Source: a virus. Taken from it: a stretch of 64,000 nucleotides of DNA. The DNA lies in IMG/VR virus record IMGVR_UViG_3300049215_000802, positions 1-64,000 of that record; one strand, 5' to 3'. Below are positions 8,050 to 15,748 of the stretch, in pieces. Below the pieces are notes generated by a model. The model saw nothing but the letters and a program-made list of their open reading frames with translations. It was not told the origin of the DNA and searched no databases. The number at the start of each line of letters is the position of its first letter. The stretch's first letter is position 1. The position numbers and the translations under genes are program-made.

Positions 8050-9197
8050 GCGTGTTCGCAAGCGGTCCGATAGACCTCGACGGTTCGATTCGCGACGACG
8101 TCGGCTGAGTACGTCGCAATAGCCTTCTCTCGCCCCGCCCACCCGAGCCGTCGCCGCAACTCCTCCGAATGCAGCAGCTCGTGCCAGCGATCGGCGAGCA
8201 CCTCCTCGTCGCCATCATCTACCAGGTAGCCGTTCTCGCCGTCAGTCACCATCTCGGGAATGCCGGCGACATTGGTTGCGACCACTGGCCGGCCCATCGC
8301 CATGGCCTGAGCAAGAACGGTCGGCAAGTTTTCGAGGTGGCTGAACAGTGTGACCACCGCGGCCCGCTGCATCAATGTGATGAGCCCCGGCCAGGTCTGG
8401 TGACCGAGTAGTTGGACCGATTTCGTGAGTTGCAAGTCCGTGATTGCCTGGCGTACCGTAGCTTCATACTCCGGCGTCTTCGACGGACCAGCCAACAAGA
8501 GCGGCACGTTCACGCCACGAGCACGGAGGCGCGCGTATGCACGGATCATCCCGACGACATTCTTCCGTGGCTCAAGCCATCCGGCGTACAAGATCGAACC
8601 CGCAGGGTAATCGTCGACGTAAGCATCAAAGAATTCCGGGGCGATCGGATTTGGGATGCACGCCAGCCGACCGCGGACACGATCGCGATAGTGCCCCTGA
8701 TCGAAGCTCGAGATCGAGATGATCGCGTTGGCGTCACGCAGGGCGTGATCGACGAGCCGGTCAACCATCTTGAGCCGCAATCGATCGGCAACGCTTGAGC
8801 TGAGCCGACGACGGGCTTCAACCTCGAAAAGGCCGTGAATCGTAACGACCGATGGCAAACCAGCGTGCAACGCTCGCTCGCTGTCGAGGCCAAGTCCGTG
8901 GGCGTGGATCAGGTCGGCACTACTTTGACGTGCGATCGCGCGGAGCTTCTTGCCGTCGATGAGCGCCCCGATGATTAATTGGAACTTTTGTATTCCGACA
9001 ATGCGAATAATCGTAAGTTTGGACGATACCTTCTCGACGCCAGCCGCTGCCGCAGTCGGCACGAAGACAACGTACGTGACGTGCTCGACATCAGGATGAG
9101 CGGCGATCGCCGGCGTCAGCGTACCCGCGACCGCCTCGACACCGCCGCGAACCTTTCCTGCTTCACGCGGGTATCGTCCCGTCGCCAGGATCCTCAC
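8046..9197 (-). CDS. Glycosyltransferase family 4 (GT-B)
   Basis: This 383-residue protein has the two-domain GT-B layout. The N-terminal acceptor domain includes GGVEAVAGTL and LIHAHGLGLD. The C-terminal donor domain includes ILYAGWLEPRKNV, VPLLLAGPSKTPEYE and LFSHLENLPTVLAQAMAMG. It would transfer a sugar from a nucleotide donor to a cell-surface glycan or glycolipid. The usual E-x7-E motif has Glu at the first position but Gln at the second. It lies 13 bases downstream of the methyltransferase in one operon. I treat it as host or cargo DNA, not phage structure. Confidence 0.85.
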   Translation of the reverse strand: MRILATGRYPREAGKVRGGVEAVAGTLTPAIAAHPDVEHVTYVVFVPTAAAAGVEKVSSKLTIIRIVGIQKFQLIIGALIDGKKLRAIARQSSADLIHAHGLGLDSERALHAGLPSVVTIHGLFEVEARRRLSSSVADRLRLKMVDRLVDHALRDANAIISISSFDQGHYRDRVRGRLACIPNPIAPEFFDAYVDDYPAGSILYAGWLEPRKNVVGMIRAYARLRARGVNVPLLLAGPSKTPEYEATVRQAITDLQLTKSVQLLGHQTWPGLITLMQRAAVVTLFSHLENLPTVLAQAMAMGRPVVATNVAGIPEMVTDGENGYLVDDGDEEVLADRWHELLHSEELRRRLGWAGREKAIATYSADVVANRTVEVYRTACEHA

Positions 9198-9210
9198 GTT
9201 GTCGGCTAGC

Positions 9211-10065
9211 CTACTTGCGCATGACGACGAAAACGCCGTTTATGCCGAGTAGTTTTCCGAAACGTCGACGCCAGGTTCGGGACGGCAGCGTCCTAAGTGC
9301 GGATTCGACGATTACCTTCACGCCAACCGGTACGGATACGCTCAGGCTCGACAGGTCCTGATGACGTGCGACTGGTCCGAGAAATGGGGCATCTGACCAG
9401 ATCCGTCGAAAGCCGATCCGCCGGCCGAACTGCGCCAAACTGCGGTAGGTCCACTCCTGCAGGTGAAACCCAGTTGCGACGTCATCATAATATTGGCTGA
9501 CGTCCCACGGCCCGGTGATCCGATTCGGCGTGTCGACGGCGAAGATGCCACCAGGTCGAAGAACGCGGAAGACTTCGCGAAGGTGCTGGGCGGCATCATC
9601 GGGATGGAAATGTTCGAAGACCTGATGGTGATAGACAAAATCGACCGATCCGGACGCAAACGGAATAGCGATGCCTTCGGTAGCCATCAGCTCAAGATTA
9701 CCTAGCGTGCGACCACCAACCGCGTAGGAGAGCTTCTGAACCGAAATGTCCGTGGCGACGACTTGAGTGACAGGGTGTCGTGCAGCCAACTCAGCAGCAA
9801 GCAGGCCGGTTCCGCACCCAATCTCGACGACGACGCCTCGGTCCGGCATCAGGTCATTGAAGAGACTGAGACCGGTTCGGACGTGTTGCGCGAGCTCGCG
9901 AGCGTCCTGGTGTAATCCGGGGTGCCACGTGATTTCAGTATAGAGCTGGTCGTACGCTTCGCGCGTGACCTGACTCCGTTGGTCTGTTCTGCTTTCGAGG
10001 ATACGCCGGGCGAGACGTTTTTCGAGCTCGTAATGGTAACGACGTCGTGCTTCATCAGTTTGCAC
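9211..10065 (-). CDS. Class I SAM-dependent methyltransferase
   Basis: The 284-residue protein carries motif I (VVEIGCGTGLLAAEL), an acidic residue at the end of beta-2 (VVATDIS), and later segments (FVYHHQVFEHFHPDD, then REVFRVLRPGGIFAVDTPN) typical of small-molecule methyltransferases in glycan and lipid pathways. The start is GTG at 10065 after GGAG. It is followed closely by a family 4 glycosyltransferase, so surface polysaccharide modification is likely. The substrate is unknown. Confidence 0.85.
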   Translation of the reverse strand: MQTDEARRRYHYELEKRLARRILESRTDQRSQVTREAYDQLYTEITWHPGLHQDARELAQHVRTGLSLFNDLMPDRGVVVEIGCGTGLLAAELAARHPVTQVVATDISVQKLSYAVGGRTLGNLELMATEGIAIPFASGSVDFVYHHQVFEHFHPDDAAQHLREVFRVLRPGGIFAVDTPNRITGPWDVSQYYDDVATGFHLQEWTYRSLAQFGRRIGFRRIWSDAPFLGPVARHQDLSSLSVSVPVGVKVIVESALRTLPSRTWRRRFGKLLGINGVFVVMRK

Positions 10066-10106
10066 GCGGACTCCGCCTTGAGTGGCTACCTGGTGAAAGT
10101 GCGGCT

Positions 10107-10135
10107 ATTATACTCGGATTATCTCATCAGGTACA
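10107..10135 (-). promoter_or_regulatory. Promoter of the methyltransferase-glycosyltransferase operon
   Basis: On the minus strand an exact TATAAT (10107-10112) is preceded by 17 bases and a weak -35 (TGTACC, 10130-10135). It lies about 42 bases upstream of the methyltransferase start. Its presence separates this operon from the leftward phage transcription that ends at the adjacent terminator. Confidence 0.5.
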
Positions 10136-10221
10136 TTGTTGTCGACTGGTTGAGGTGTCGTGTGGATGCGTACCGCAGACCACTTGGAGTGCTGCTCGCT
10201 CGCCGGTTGCGGAACGAGGTG

Positions 10222-10258
10222 CAAAAGAGGCTGCTAACCTGTCATTGATTAGCAGCCT
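10222..10258 (-). terminator. Intrinsic terminator of the phage late operon
   Basis: A perfect 10-bp stem, AGGCTGCTAA/TTAGCAGCCT, with an 11-base loop (10228-10258) is followed on the minus strand by CTCTTTTG. It lies 15 bases after the amidase stop codon, exactly where leftward late transcription should end. The stem contains TGCTAA and TTAGCA, the half-site words of the repressor operators at 62234-62325. Confidence 0.8.
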
Positions 10259-10273
10259 ACCGCGAAAAGTGCC

Positions 10274-10825
10274 CTACAACGACGGGGGCTGGAGCTTTCC
10301 CCGGGCCACGAGCCCCGGACAATCGGTCCCCCCGTTGGGTAGCAGGCCGTGGCCGGTCAACTGCAACGTCCGGTTGAGAACCGTCTGCACCGCGTCGTAC
10401 ACCTTCATGGCCGCTGACCACTGCTGGTCGGTTGGGTCTTGCCCGGAGAAGCAGACCGAGATCGTCCAGTCGTTGTAGACGCCCTCCTGGTTCGCATCCT
10501 CGGTCGGCGATCCCACACCATTCGACCAGCACTCGTCTTCGAGATCGTTCCCGATCTCAATCGTCGCGTCTCCTTCGATGAAAATCGCATACGCAATTCG
10601 GGGGAAGGGCCAGGTTGCGGTCGGCCCGGTCTGGTATGCGGCCACGGCCTGCGCAGTCGGTCGCCCCTCGCCGTCACCGGTATGATGGATGACGACCATC
10701 TGGACGTCAGCGAGCTTCCGCCGCGGATACGGCCCGGCCCCGGCTCGGGTCGGCAATTTCTCCCGCAGATCGACCGCGCCGAGCAGCTTGATCAGCGCGT
10801 CGGTGGGAGAAACGCCGTTCAGGAT
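10274..10825 (-). CDS. N-acetylmuramoyl-L-alanine amidase domain, probably the -1 frameshift extension of the upstream glycosidase
   Basis: About 183 codons encode an Amidase_2-type domain: VVIHHTGDGEG (zinc His), EIGNDLEDECWSNG, and GHGLLPNGGTDCPG (zinc His and Cys). The usual WH of the middle motif is WS here. There is no ATG, GTG or TTG between the upstream stop and the first catalytic motif. The only near start is CTG at 10822, overlapping the glycosidase TGA. The frame lies -1 relative to the glycosidase frame, entered at the slippery heptamer 10825-10831. I infer a 543-residue fused endolysin. Independent CTG initiation or a homopolymer sequencing error are the alternatives. Confidence 0.75.
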   Translation of the reverse strand: MLNGVSPTDALIKLLGAVDLREKLPTRAGAGPYPRRKLADVQMVVIHHTGDGEGRPTAQAVAAYQTGPTATWPFPRIAYAIFIEGDATIEIGNDLEDECWSNGVGSPTEDANQEGVYNDWTISVCFSGQDPTDQQWSAAMKVYDAVQTVLNRTLQLTGHGLLPNGGTDCPGLVARGKLQPPSL

Positions 10826-11904
10826 AAAGGGGGCAGCCCGACATTGACCTCCGTCGTCAGGTTGCCGTCCTTGTCGATGCCGGCGTACAGCGAGCGGCCA
10901 CTGGAGAACATCTGGTAGATCCACTGGCCATTCTCGGTTCGATGCTCCGGCTCGAGCGGCGCACCAAGAGGGCTGTTCTGATCCTGGAGCTCCTTCCATT
11001 TGTCGGACAGTCCGTGCCCTGGCACGTAATCAGCCCCAAAGCGCTTCCAGAGATCGGAGTAGTACCGCGTCAGTTCGTCTTGTGGCACGTTGCCTCCATT
11101 CGTTGGATGAGATGGTGGGTTGACTGCTGGGCCGCCCACCAGTTGAGCGGCCAGGTCAGAGGCGAGATCGTCTAACGTGAACGTCTGCCACGTTTCGGTC
11201 GGTCCCGCCGTGAAGAACGTCGCGTACTCGTGGGAATGTAGCTGCTTGGCGTAGGCAACACACTCGGCACGGTAAGCGTCGGCGGCGATTCCATCAGCGC
11301 GCCAGCCGTTGTGACCAAGCCAAGTACCTCCTGCCCCATCCCTAACTTGAGCGCGGCCGCACTCAGTAACGAATACTGGCTTTCGCTGATCAAGATTTTC
11401 GTCATAGAACTGTCTCCACCGGAGCGCGTTCCACTGGGTGAAGCCGGCACTATTCCAGTAGGCGTGGACGGCGATCGCGTCGAGGCCGGCCCATCCAGCT
11501 TTCCGCCACGCTTGCCAATCTTCGAGCTCGTAGTCGCCGGTTGCCCAGGACGGTCCCGCGACCAGGACGCCGGCGTCGTGGAGAATCGGCACGATCTTTT
11601 GGGCGAAGCTGACGTAGCACGTCGTATCGCTCGGCGGAACCTCGTTGAGCAACTCGACGTAGAGCCGCCCCGGAGCGCGGAAGCCCTTGAGCCGACCAAG
11701 CAGCAAGGACGCGAACGTCTCCGCGCCGTCGTCCGTGTGGAGATAGGTGCCCCAGTCGTCGGCTACAGCGCGGAAGATCAGCAGCGAACCTGCATTAGCC
11801 TCGGCCAGTAGTGAAGGATCGTCCAGAACCTTTACCACATCGGCCTTTTGGACCCAGGCCTTCGCCGCGGCGGTGGGGAGGATGACGTGTGGACCGGCGT
11901 TCAT
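10819..11904 (-). CDS. Endolysin glycosidase part: GH clan A-like domain plus LGFP-like repeat
   Basis: The protein has 361 residues. Residues about 5-240 resemble a TIM-barrel glycoside hydrolase, with the acid/base pair Asn-Glu in LYVELLNEVPP (residues 87-88) and a nucleophile Glu in PVFVTECGRA (181). After a Pro/Asn linker, residues about 300-350 read as an LGFP-like wall-binding repeat (SPLGAPLEPEHRT, then WIYQMFSSGRSLY). The ATG at 11904 overlaps the preceding stop as ATGA. Together with the -1 amidase extension it would give a glycosidase, wall-binding repeat and amidase lysin. Confidence 0.75.
   Translation of the reverse strand: MNAGPHVILPTAAAKAWVQKADVVKVLDDPSLLAEANAGSLLIFRAVADDWGTYLHTDDGAETFASLLLGRLKGFRAPGRLYVELLNEVPPSDTTCYVSFAQKIVPILHDAGVLVAGPSWATGDYELEDWQAWRKAGWAGLDAIAVHAYWNSAGFTQWNALRWRQFYDENLDQRKPVFVTECGRAQVRDGAGGTWLGHNGWRADGIAADAYRAECVAYAKQLHSHEYATFFTAGPTETWQTFTLDDLASDLAAQLVGGPAVNPPSHPTNGGNVPQDELTRYYSDLWKRFGADYVPGHGLSDKWKELQDQNSPLGAPLEPEHRTENGQWIYQMFSSGRSLYAGIDKDGNLTTEVNVGLPPLS
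10825..10831 (-). promoter_or_regulatory. Putative -1 frameshift site CCCTTTA in the endolysin
   Basis: On the minus strand the zero frame reads CCC CCT TTA TCC TGA, so the heptamer C-CCT-TTA has the X-XXY-YYZ phase. A tandem slip to CCC TTT continues directly into the amidase frame. The stop lies three bases after the heptamer. GGAGG occurs about 16 bases upstream. Confidence 0.6.
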
Positions 11905-12167
11905 GGCTTGAAGTCCGATTCAGAGAAATCATTAAGGTACGTCGGCGCTGACGTATATGCATCGTCATAGGTTTCGGTGTCCGACTTCTCCGCCGTCAGG
12001 GTCAACTCGACCGCGCTGGCAATCGGTCCGTGCTCGTTGATCGCTTTGACCCAATGAAACTCGTCGAGACTATGGCCTTCTTCGTAGAAGTTATTGTCGA
12101 CGTACAGGGCGACCCAGTCGCCGGTATCCCACTTGACGACGGTGATGCGTTTTCCTGCCGCGTTCAT
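11901..12167 (-). CDS. Hypothetical protein of the lysis block
   Basis: This 88-residue soluble, acidic protein contains WVALYVDNNFYEEGHSLDEF and a Thr/Asp/Tyr-rich C-terminus. Its start is ATGA-coupled to a 26-residue membrane peptide upstream, and its stop is ATGA-coupled to the endolysin downstream. No family is recognised. Its place suggests an accessory role in lysis. Confidence 0.7.
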   Translation of the reverse strand: MNAAGKRITVVKWDTGDWVALYVDNNFYEEGHSLDEFHWVKAINEHGPIASAVELTLTAEKSDTETYDDAYTSAPTYLNDFSESDFKP

Positions 12168-12244
12168 CGTTGAATCACCAAAGACCAGATCGAACCGGCC
12201 AGGAACATCAAACTGCCAATGATGCAGAAGATCTCTGGTCGCAT
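12164..12244 (-). CDS. 26-residue single-helix membrane peptide
   Basis: The ORF runs ATG to TGA and encodes MRPEIFCIIGSLMFLAGSIW plus six residues: one transmembrane helix flanked by Arg. A G-rich Shine-Dalgarno region (GGAGGGGGGG) precedes the ATG. The stop overlaps the next start as ATGA. Being in the lysis block next to the endolysin, it could be a small holin, holin regulator or spanin-like anchor. Confidence 0.65.
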   Translation of the reverse strand: MRPEIFCIIGSLMFLAGSIWSLVIQR

Positions 12245-12261
12245 TGGTTGCCCCCCCTCCC

Positions 12262-14010
12262 TCAGTTCAACCCGTCAATTCGCGCCAAGATCGACGCGAT
12301 CGTCGGCAAGCTCGAGCCTTTCCCGCTACACCCTGCACACGTCGCGGTCAGGTTCACGGCGTTCAGGTCTGTCCAGTGCGGCGTACCGTTCGGCAAGACC
12401 GCCTGAAACTGCGGATTCACGTTGGCACCCCCTGGCACCGGATCGGTATTCCAGTAGAGCGAGCCGGTCGACGACGCGCCGAACCCGGTCAACCCGATGT
12501 CGTTCGAGCATCCCTGGAAGATCGAGTTCGTCAGAACGTGCCCCGTTCCCCGGATGCTGTCCAGGTGCGCCCCGCAGACGCCATCCGGAGCCGCGCCCCA
12601 CTTGTACGACGTCACGTTTTCGATCGTCCAGCCGCTCGTCGTGCGGAGATCGCCGTTGACGCTGTCGTACCAGGTATTGAGATAGGTCACGTCATTGAGC
12701 GTCAGATTATTCGTCTCGGCCGGCGTCCCGCTGTCCGCCGGATACGTCCCTTGCGCCAGGTACGGTCCGACGATCGAGTGCTGGATCGTCACCCCGACGT
12801 TCGGATTTCCGCTGAACAGCTGCGTGCCGTCTGGATGATGACACGGCTGGTTATTCCCGGTGTTGAATCCCCACCCCGGATAATTCGGGTTCTCGCGGGA
12901 GAAGTAGAGCCAACTATCGGTAATCATCAGGTTCGAGATCGCCGGCGTCGTATAGTTGCCGCTCTGGAGATCATCCTGGCCGTTGTCGTGAATCAGGTCG
13001 CGGGCAAACGTGATCGACTGCCCTTCAACCCAGACACCCGGATTGTCACTGCCGTAGCCAGTCGTCGCGTAGTTGCCGCCTTCCGGATCGGCCCCCTTGC
13101 CTTCCGCGCCGTTGTCGAAAATCTCGAGGTTCTGGAAGGTCAGGTTACTCGCCGACGCGCTGTTGATCGAGATCCCGTTCTGCCCGCCGTAGACGATCAC
13201 CCCGCCGCGCTTCGTGCCGTCCAGCGTGATGTAACTGTGCGCGCCGGTCAAGATGACGTTCGCCAGGTTATTCCCGCTGTACGTCGCGGTGTAGCTTGTC
13301 TGCGTGCAGTAGGGAAGATCGGACGTGCGCCCGCCGAAGAAGATCGCCGATCCGTTGTGGCCGGCGTCCGGCGACAGTCGAATCGTGATCGGAGCGAGCA
13401 GCGTCCCGGTCGTCCCGTAGGTCAGCGTCGTGTTGTAGGTCATCCCGCAGGCGTTCCCGGACTGGCCGGGCTTCGGTCCGAAGCCATAGGGTGACGCGGC
13501 GACCGGCGTGGTCGGGCTGGTACAGGCGACCGCGCCGCCATCGATCAGGATCGTGTCACCCGGCTTGACGCTCGACCAGCCGATGCTGCTCAACTCGTTC
13601 CAGGCGGTCGTATAGGTCTTGCCGTCCGCGTTATTGCCGCTGCGGGACACGTACCAGATGCTCCCCTGCGCGATCGGCGTCGCCGTCGCCGTGGGGGTTA
13701 GCGTGACGGTCGGTGTCAACGTTACGGTCGACGTTGGCGTTACGGTCGGACTGGGCGAGCTCGTCGGCGTGTAGGTCGCCGTCGCCGTCGTGGTCATCGT
13801 CGCGGTTGGGGTGATAGTTGGTGTGCTCGTCGATGGTGGCGTGACGGTCGGCGTGGGGGTGAAACAGTTGGCGGTATCGATGACACCGTTTCCGGCAATC
13901 ACCAAGACCTGACCGCTCGAGCAGCTGATCGTCACGCCATCGGCCAGCGCGATGGGCGGGACAGTGAGCGTCAGGAGTAGCAACCCGACCCGAAGAAGCC
14001 AGCGGTGCAT
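12262..14010 (-). CDS. Secreted beta-helix protein with Thr-Pro spacer
   Basis: This 582-residue protein starts with a Sec signal peptide (MHRWLLRVGLLLLTLTVPP, cleavage near ALADG). A short Cys-containing domain is followed by a Thr/Pro-rich spacer of about 65 residues (repeats of TPT, TVT). A right-handed beta-helix follows from residue about 118 (IWYVSRSGNNADGKTYTTAW). Paired cysteines suggest an extracytoplasmic fate. AAAGGA precedes the ATG at good spacing. The spacer style is typical of Chloroflexota surface proteins. It may be a lysogen surface protein or a spike acquired from a host. Confidence 0.75.
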   Translation of the reverse strand: MHRWLLRVGLLLLTLTVPPIALADGVTISCSSGQVLVIAGNGVIDTANCFTPTPTVTPPSTSTPTITPTATMTTTATATYTPTSSPSPTVTPTSTVTLTPTVTLTPTATATPIAQGSIWYVSRSGNNADGKTYTTAWNELSSIGWSSVKPGDTILIDGGAVACTSPTTPVAASPYGFGPKPGQSGNACGMTYNTTLTYGTTGTLLAPITIRLSPDAGHNGSAIFFGGRTSDLPYCTQTSYTATYSGNNLANVILTGAHSYITLDGTKRGGVIVYGGQNGISINSASASNLTFQNLEIFDNGAEGKGADPEGGNYATTGYGSDNPGVWVEGQSITFARDLIHDNGQDDLQSGNYTTPAISNLMITDSWLYFSRENPNYPGWGFNTGNNQPCHHPDGTQLFSGNPNVGVTIQHSIVGPYLAQGTYPADSGTPAETNNLTLNDVTYLNTWYDSVNGDLRTTSGWTIENVTSYKWGAAPDGVCGAHLDSIRGTGHVLTNSIFQGCSNDIGLTGFGASSTGSLYWNTDPVPGGANVNPQFQAVLPNGTPHWTDLNAVNLTATCAGCSGKGSSLPTIASILARIDGLN

Positions 14011-14042
14011 CGGATGTCCTTTCAGGGGCCTAGACCGTCACA

Positions 14043-14882
14043 TCAGAGAAGGTCTAGTCCGTACTGCCACGTAACCGGCCGACTGTCGCTTACCCCGTAC
14101 AGGTGCCATCGATTCGTCGATTCCCAGCCAAACAGTCGAAGGGCCCACTCGTCATCGGAGACCATCGTTCCAGATTCAATCATCCGGAACGTGTTGATCT
14201 GCCAATCGCCCCAACTGTGAAAGTGCCCCATCATCGCCACATCGAAGCCGCCAAGAGCGCGCGTCGTCTGCCACTTGATCAGCCGGTTCATCATTCCGTA
14301 CCACGGGATGCCCGCATACGACCTGATGTCGTGGCCGTGGTAAAGCAGATAACTGTGGCCGCGCCAGGTCGCTTTCTTAATGAACGTCGAGGCGTCCCCC
14401 TCGCTCTCGATAATCATTGGCACGTCGGCGATGTCGACCTTGACCGCGTTGGCAATCTTAAGTTTCAGATAGCGGTAAGAAACGATATCCCAGTTCGCTG
14501 CCTCGTGGCCGAGCTTTCCGGTGTGGCCGTGGTTGCCGGGAATCGCCGTCATATCGACCGCGCCCCAGATCGGCATCTGCTTGACGATCCACTCGGCCAG
14601 AAAGTCCGAAACCTCATCCGCCTGGCGCTCGACGTTCGACTGCGCCTGGTGGTACGGCTGCGTAGCGTAGATCATCGTGCCGTCGTTCAGGTCGCCAAGT
14701 AAGGCGATGTGGAGTCTTTCGATCTCATAATCGCTTTGGAGATCGCGGAGCCGCTTGAGCCGCTCGCCAGCGCGATCGAAGCGCTGTTTGCAGACGTCCA
14801 TATCGAACGTCGGCGTCTTCTTGCCCCAATGGACGTCGGTGATCGCCAGGACCGCGTCCTCGCGCTGGCTGCGGCCTTCCAT
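14043..14882 (-). CDS. Calcineurin-like metallophosphoesterase
   Basis: This 279-residue protein shows all metal-binding motifs in order: D-x-H (AITDVHWG), GD (LLGDLND), GNHGH, YHGHD and GHFHS. It would hydrolyse phosphoesters with two metal ions. The substrate cannot be told from sequence. The start overlaps the preceding stop as TAATG, so it belongs to the late operon between the tail fibre gene and the lysis block. Phage members of this family often resemble DNA-end or nucleotide-processing enzymes. Confidence 0.85.
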   Translation of the reverse strand: MEGRSQREDAVLAITDVHWGKKTPTFDMDVCKQRFDRAGERLKRLRDLQSDYEIERLHIALLGDLNDGTMIYATQPYHQAQSNVERQADEVSDFLAEWIVKQMPIWGAVDMTAIPGNHGHTGKLGHEAANWDIVSYRYLKLKIANAVKVDIADVPMIIESEGDASTFIKKATWRGHSYLLYHGHDIRSYAGIPWYGMMNRLIKWQTTRALGGFDVAMMGHFHSWGDWQINTFRMIESGTMVSDDEWALRLFGWESTNRWHLYGVSDSRPVTWQYGLDLL

Positions 14883-15097
14883 TACGACGTCTCCCGCAAT
14901 GGCCCCTCGACGAGCATCGATCCATCGTCGTTCAGCTCAATCAGGTCGCCGCTTTCACCCATTCCGTCCAAGACACCGTTGAGGTACGTCGCGATCCTGA
15001 GGTCGATCTGCGCCTTAGCGGCGAGCATCTTTGCCAGGGTGGGCCTCGCCGCCGCTGGCACCGGAACGATGTGCGTTGGCTTGTCGTCCATCATCAC
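14882..15097 (-). CDS. Hypothetical small late protein
   Basis: This 71-residue protein has a central helix (LAKMLAAKAQIDLRIATYLN) and an acidic C-terminal half. It lies between the fibre gene and the phosphoesterase, with TAATG coupling to the latter. Function unknown. Confidence 0.65.
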   Translation of the reverse strand: MMMDDKPTHIVPVPAAARPTLAKMLAAKAQIDLRIATYLNGVLDGMGESGDLIELNDDGSMLVEGPLRETS

Positions 15098-15100
15098 TCC

Positions 15101-15739
15101 TTAGCTTGACGTCCCAATCGCCATCCACGCGATCTGAATGTGAGTTGAACCGGAGCCGTTGTTTGCCCAGTTAGCGGTAAAGCCACTCGCGCTGGCGCTG
15201 CTCGTCCACATATTCTGGACGTTCTGGCTGTTGCTCCACCCAAGAAAGATCGTCGGCGTCGAGGCGAAAGCGTGGGTAAATGTGATCGCCTGATTGCCCG
15301 AGACGGACGTGCTGTCGGTCGTCAAGCCAAACTCGACGTGCAGCTCAGCGCTCAGGCTGTCCAGGTAGCGGAGCGCTCGATACTGGGTGCCGCCGCCGCT
15401 GTTCAGCTTGAGATGTGGCCCGTAGAGTGTCAGGTCGCCGCTCGTGTCCAGGTTCGCGTAGGTCGTGCTACCTGCGATGTTCTTCCAAAAGAATCCGTTG
15501 TTGCCGGCGATGATCACGTCATTGGAGCCGTCCAAGCCGATCAGCCACTGAGCAACGCCGCCAGACGTCTTGGCTTGGTACGGGTAGGTGTTCTCCATAA
15601 TGATGCTGGCGGCAATCCCGCCGTTGAGCAGCGTCCACAGGTAAAGGTCGTTGTCGGAGAGATAGGTTTCAAGGTCGGATGCCGTGACGACGTAGGCATC
15701 GGCCCAGTCTCGCGGTGCCGTCCAGGTCGCGGATGCCAT
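15101..15739 (-). CDS. Tail fibre-like protein with gp53-type C-terminal domain
   Basis: The protein has 212 residues. The N-terminal part (ATWTAPRDWADAYVVTASDL) resembles the attachment segment of many phage fibre proteins. The C-terminal 70 residues (QAITFTHAFASTPTIFLGWS, then HIQIAWMAIG) fit the H-lectin or gp53-like fibre tip fold. AGGAGG lies just upstream of the ATG. It follows the hub gene and probably contacts the receptor. Confidence 0.75.
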   Translation of the reverse strand: MASATWTAPRDWADAYVVTASDLETYLSDNDLYLWTLLNGGIAASIIMENTYPYQAKTSGGVAQWLIGLDGSNDVIIAGNNGFFWKNIAGSTTYANLDTSGDLTLYGPHLKLNSGGGTQYRALRYLDSLSAELHVEFGLTTDSTSVSGNQAITFTHAFASTPTIFLGWSNSQNVQNMWTSSASASGFTANWANNGSGSTHIQIAWMAIGTSS

Positions 15740-15748
15740 GGTGTCCTC

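Noticed and set aside
10274-10999. Amidase starting at ATG 10999
   Set aside because: It would overlap the glycosidase by 180 bases, and the added 58 residues read as an out-of-frame copy of the LGFP-like repeat region.
13650-13870. Tandem repeat element in the 12262-14010 gene
   Set aside because: The repetition reflects a Thr-Pro coding spacer in frame, not a separate DNA repeat.
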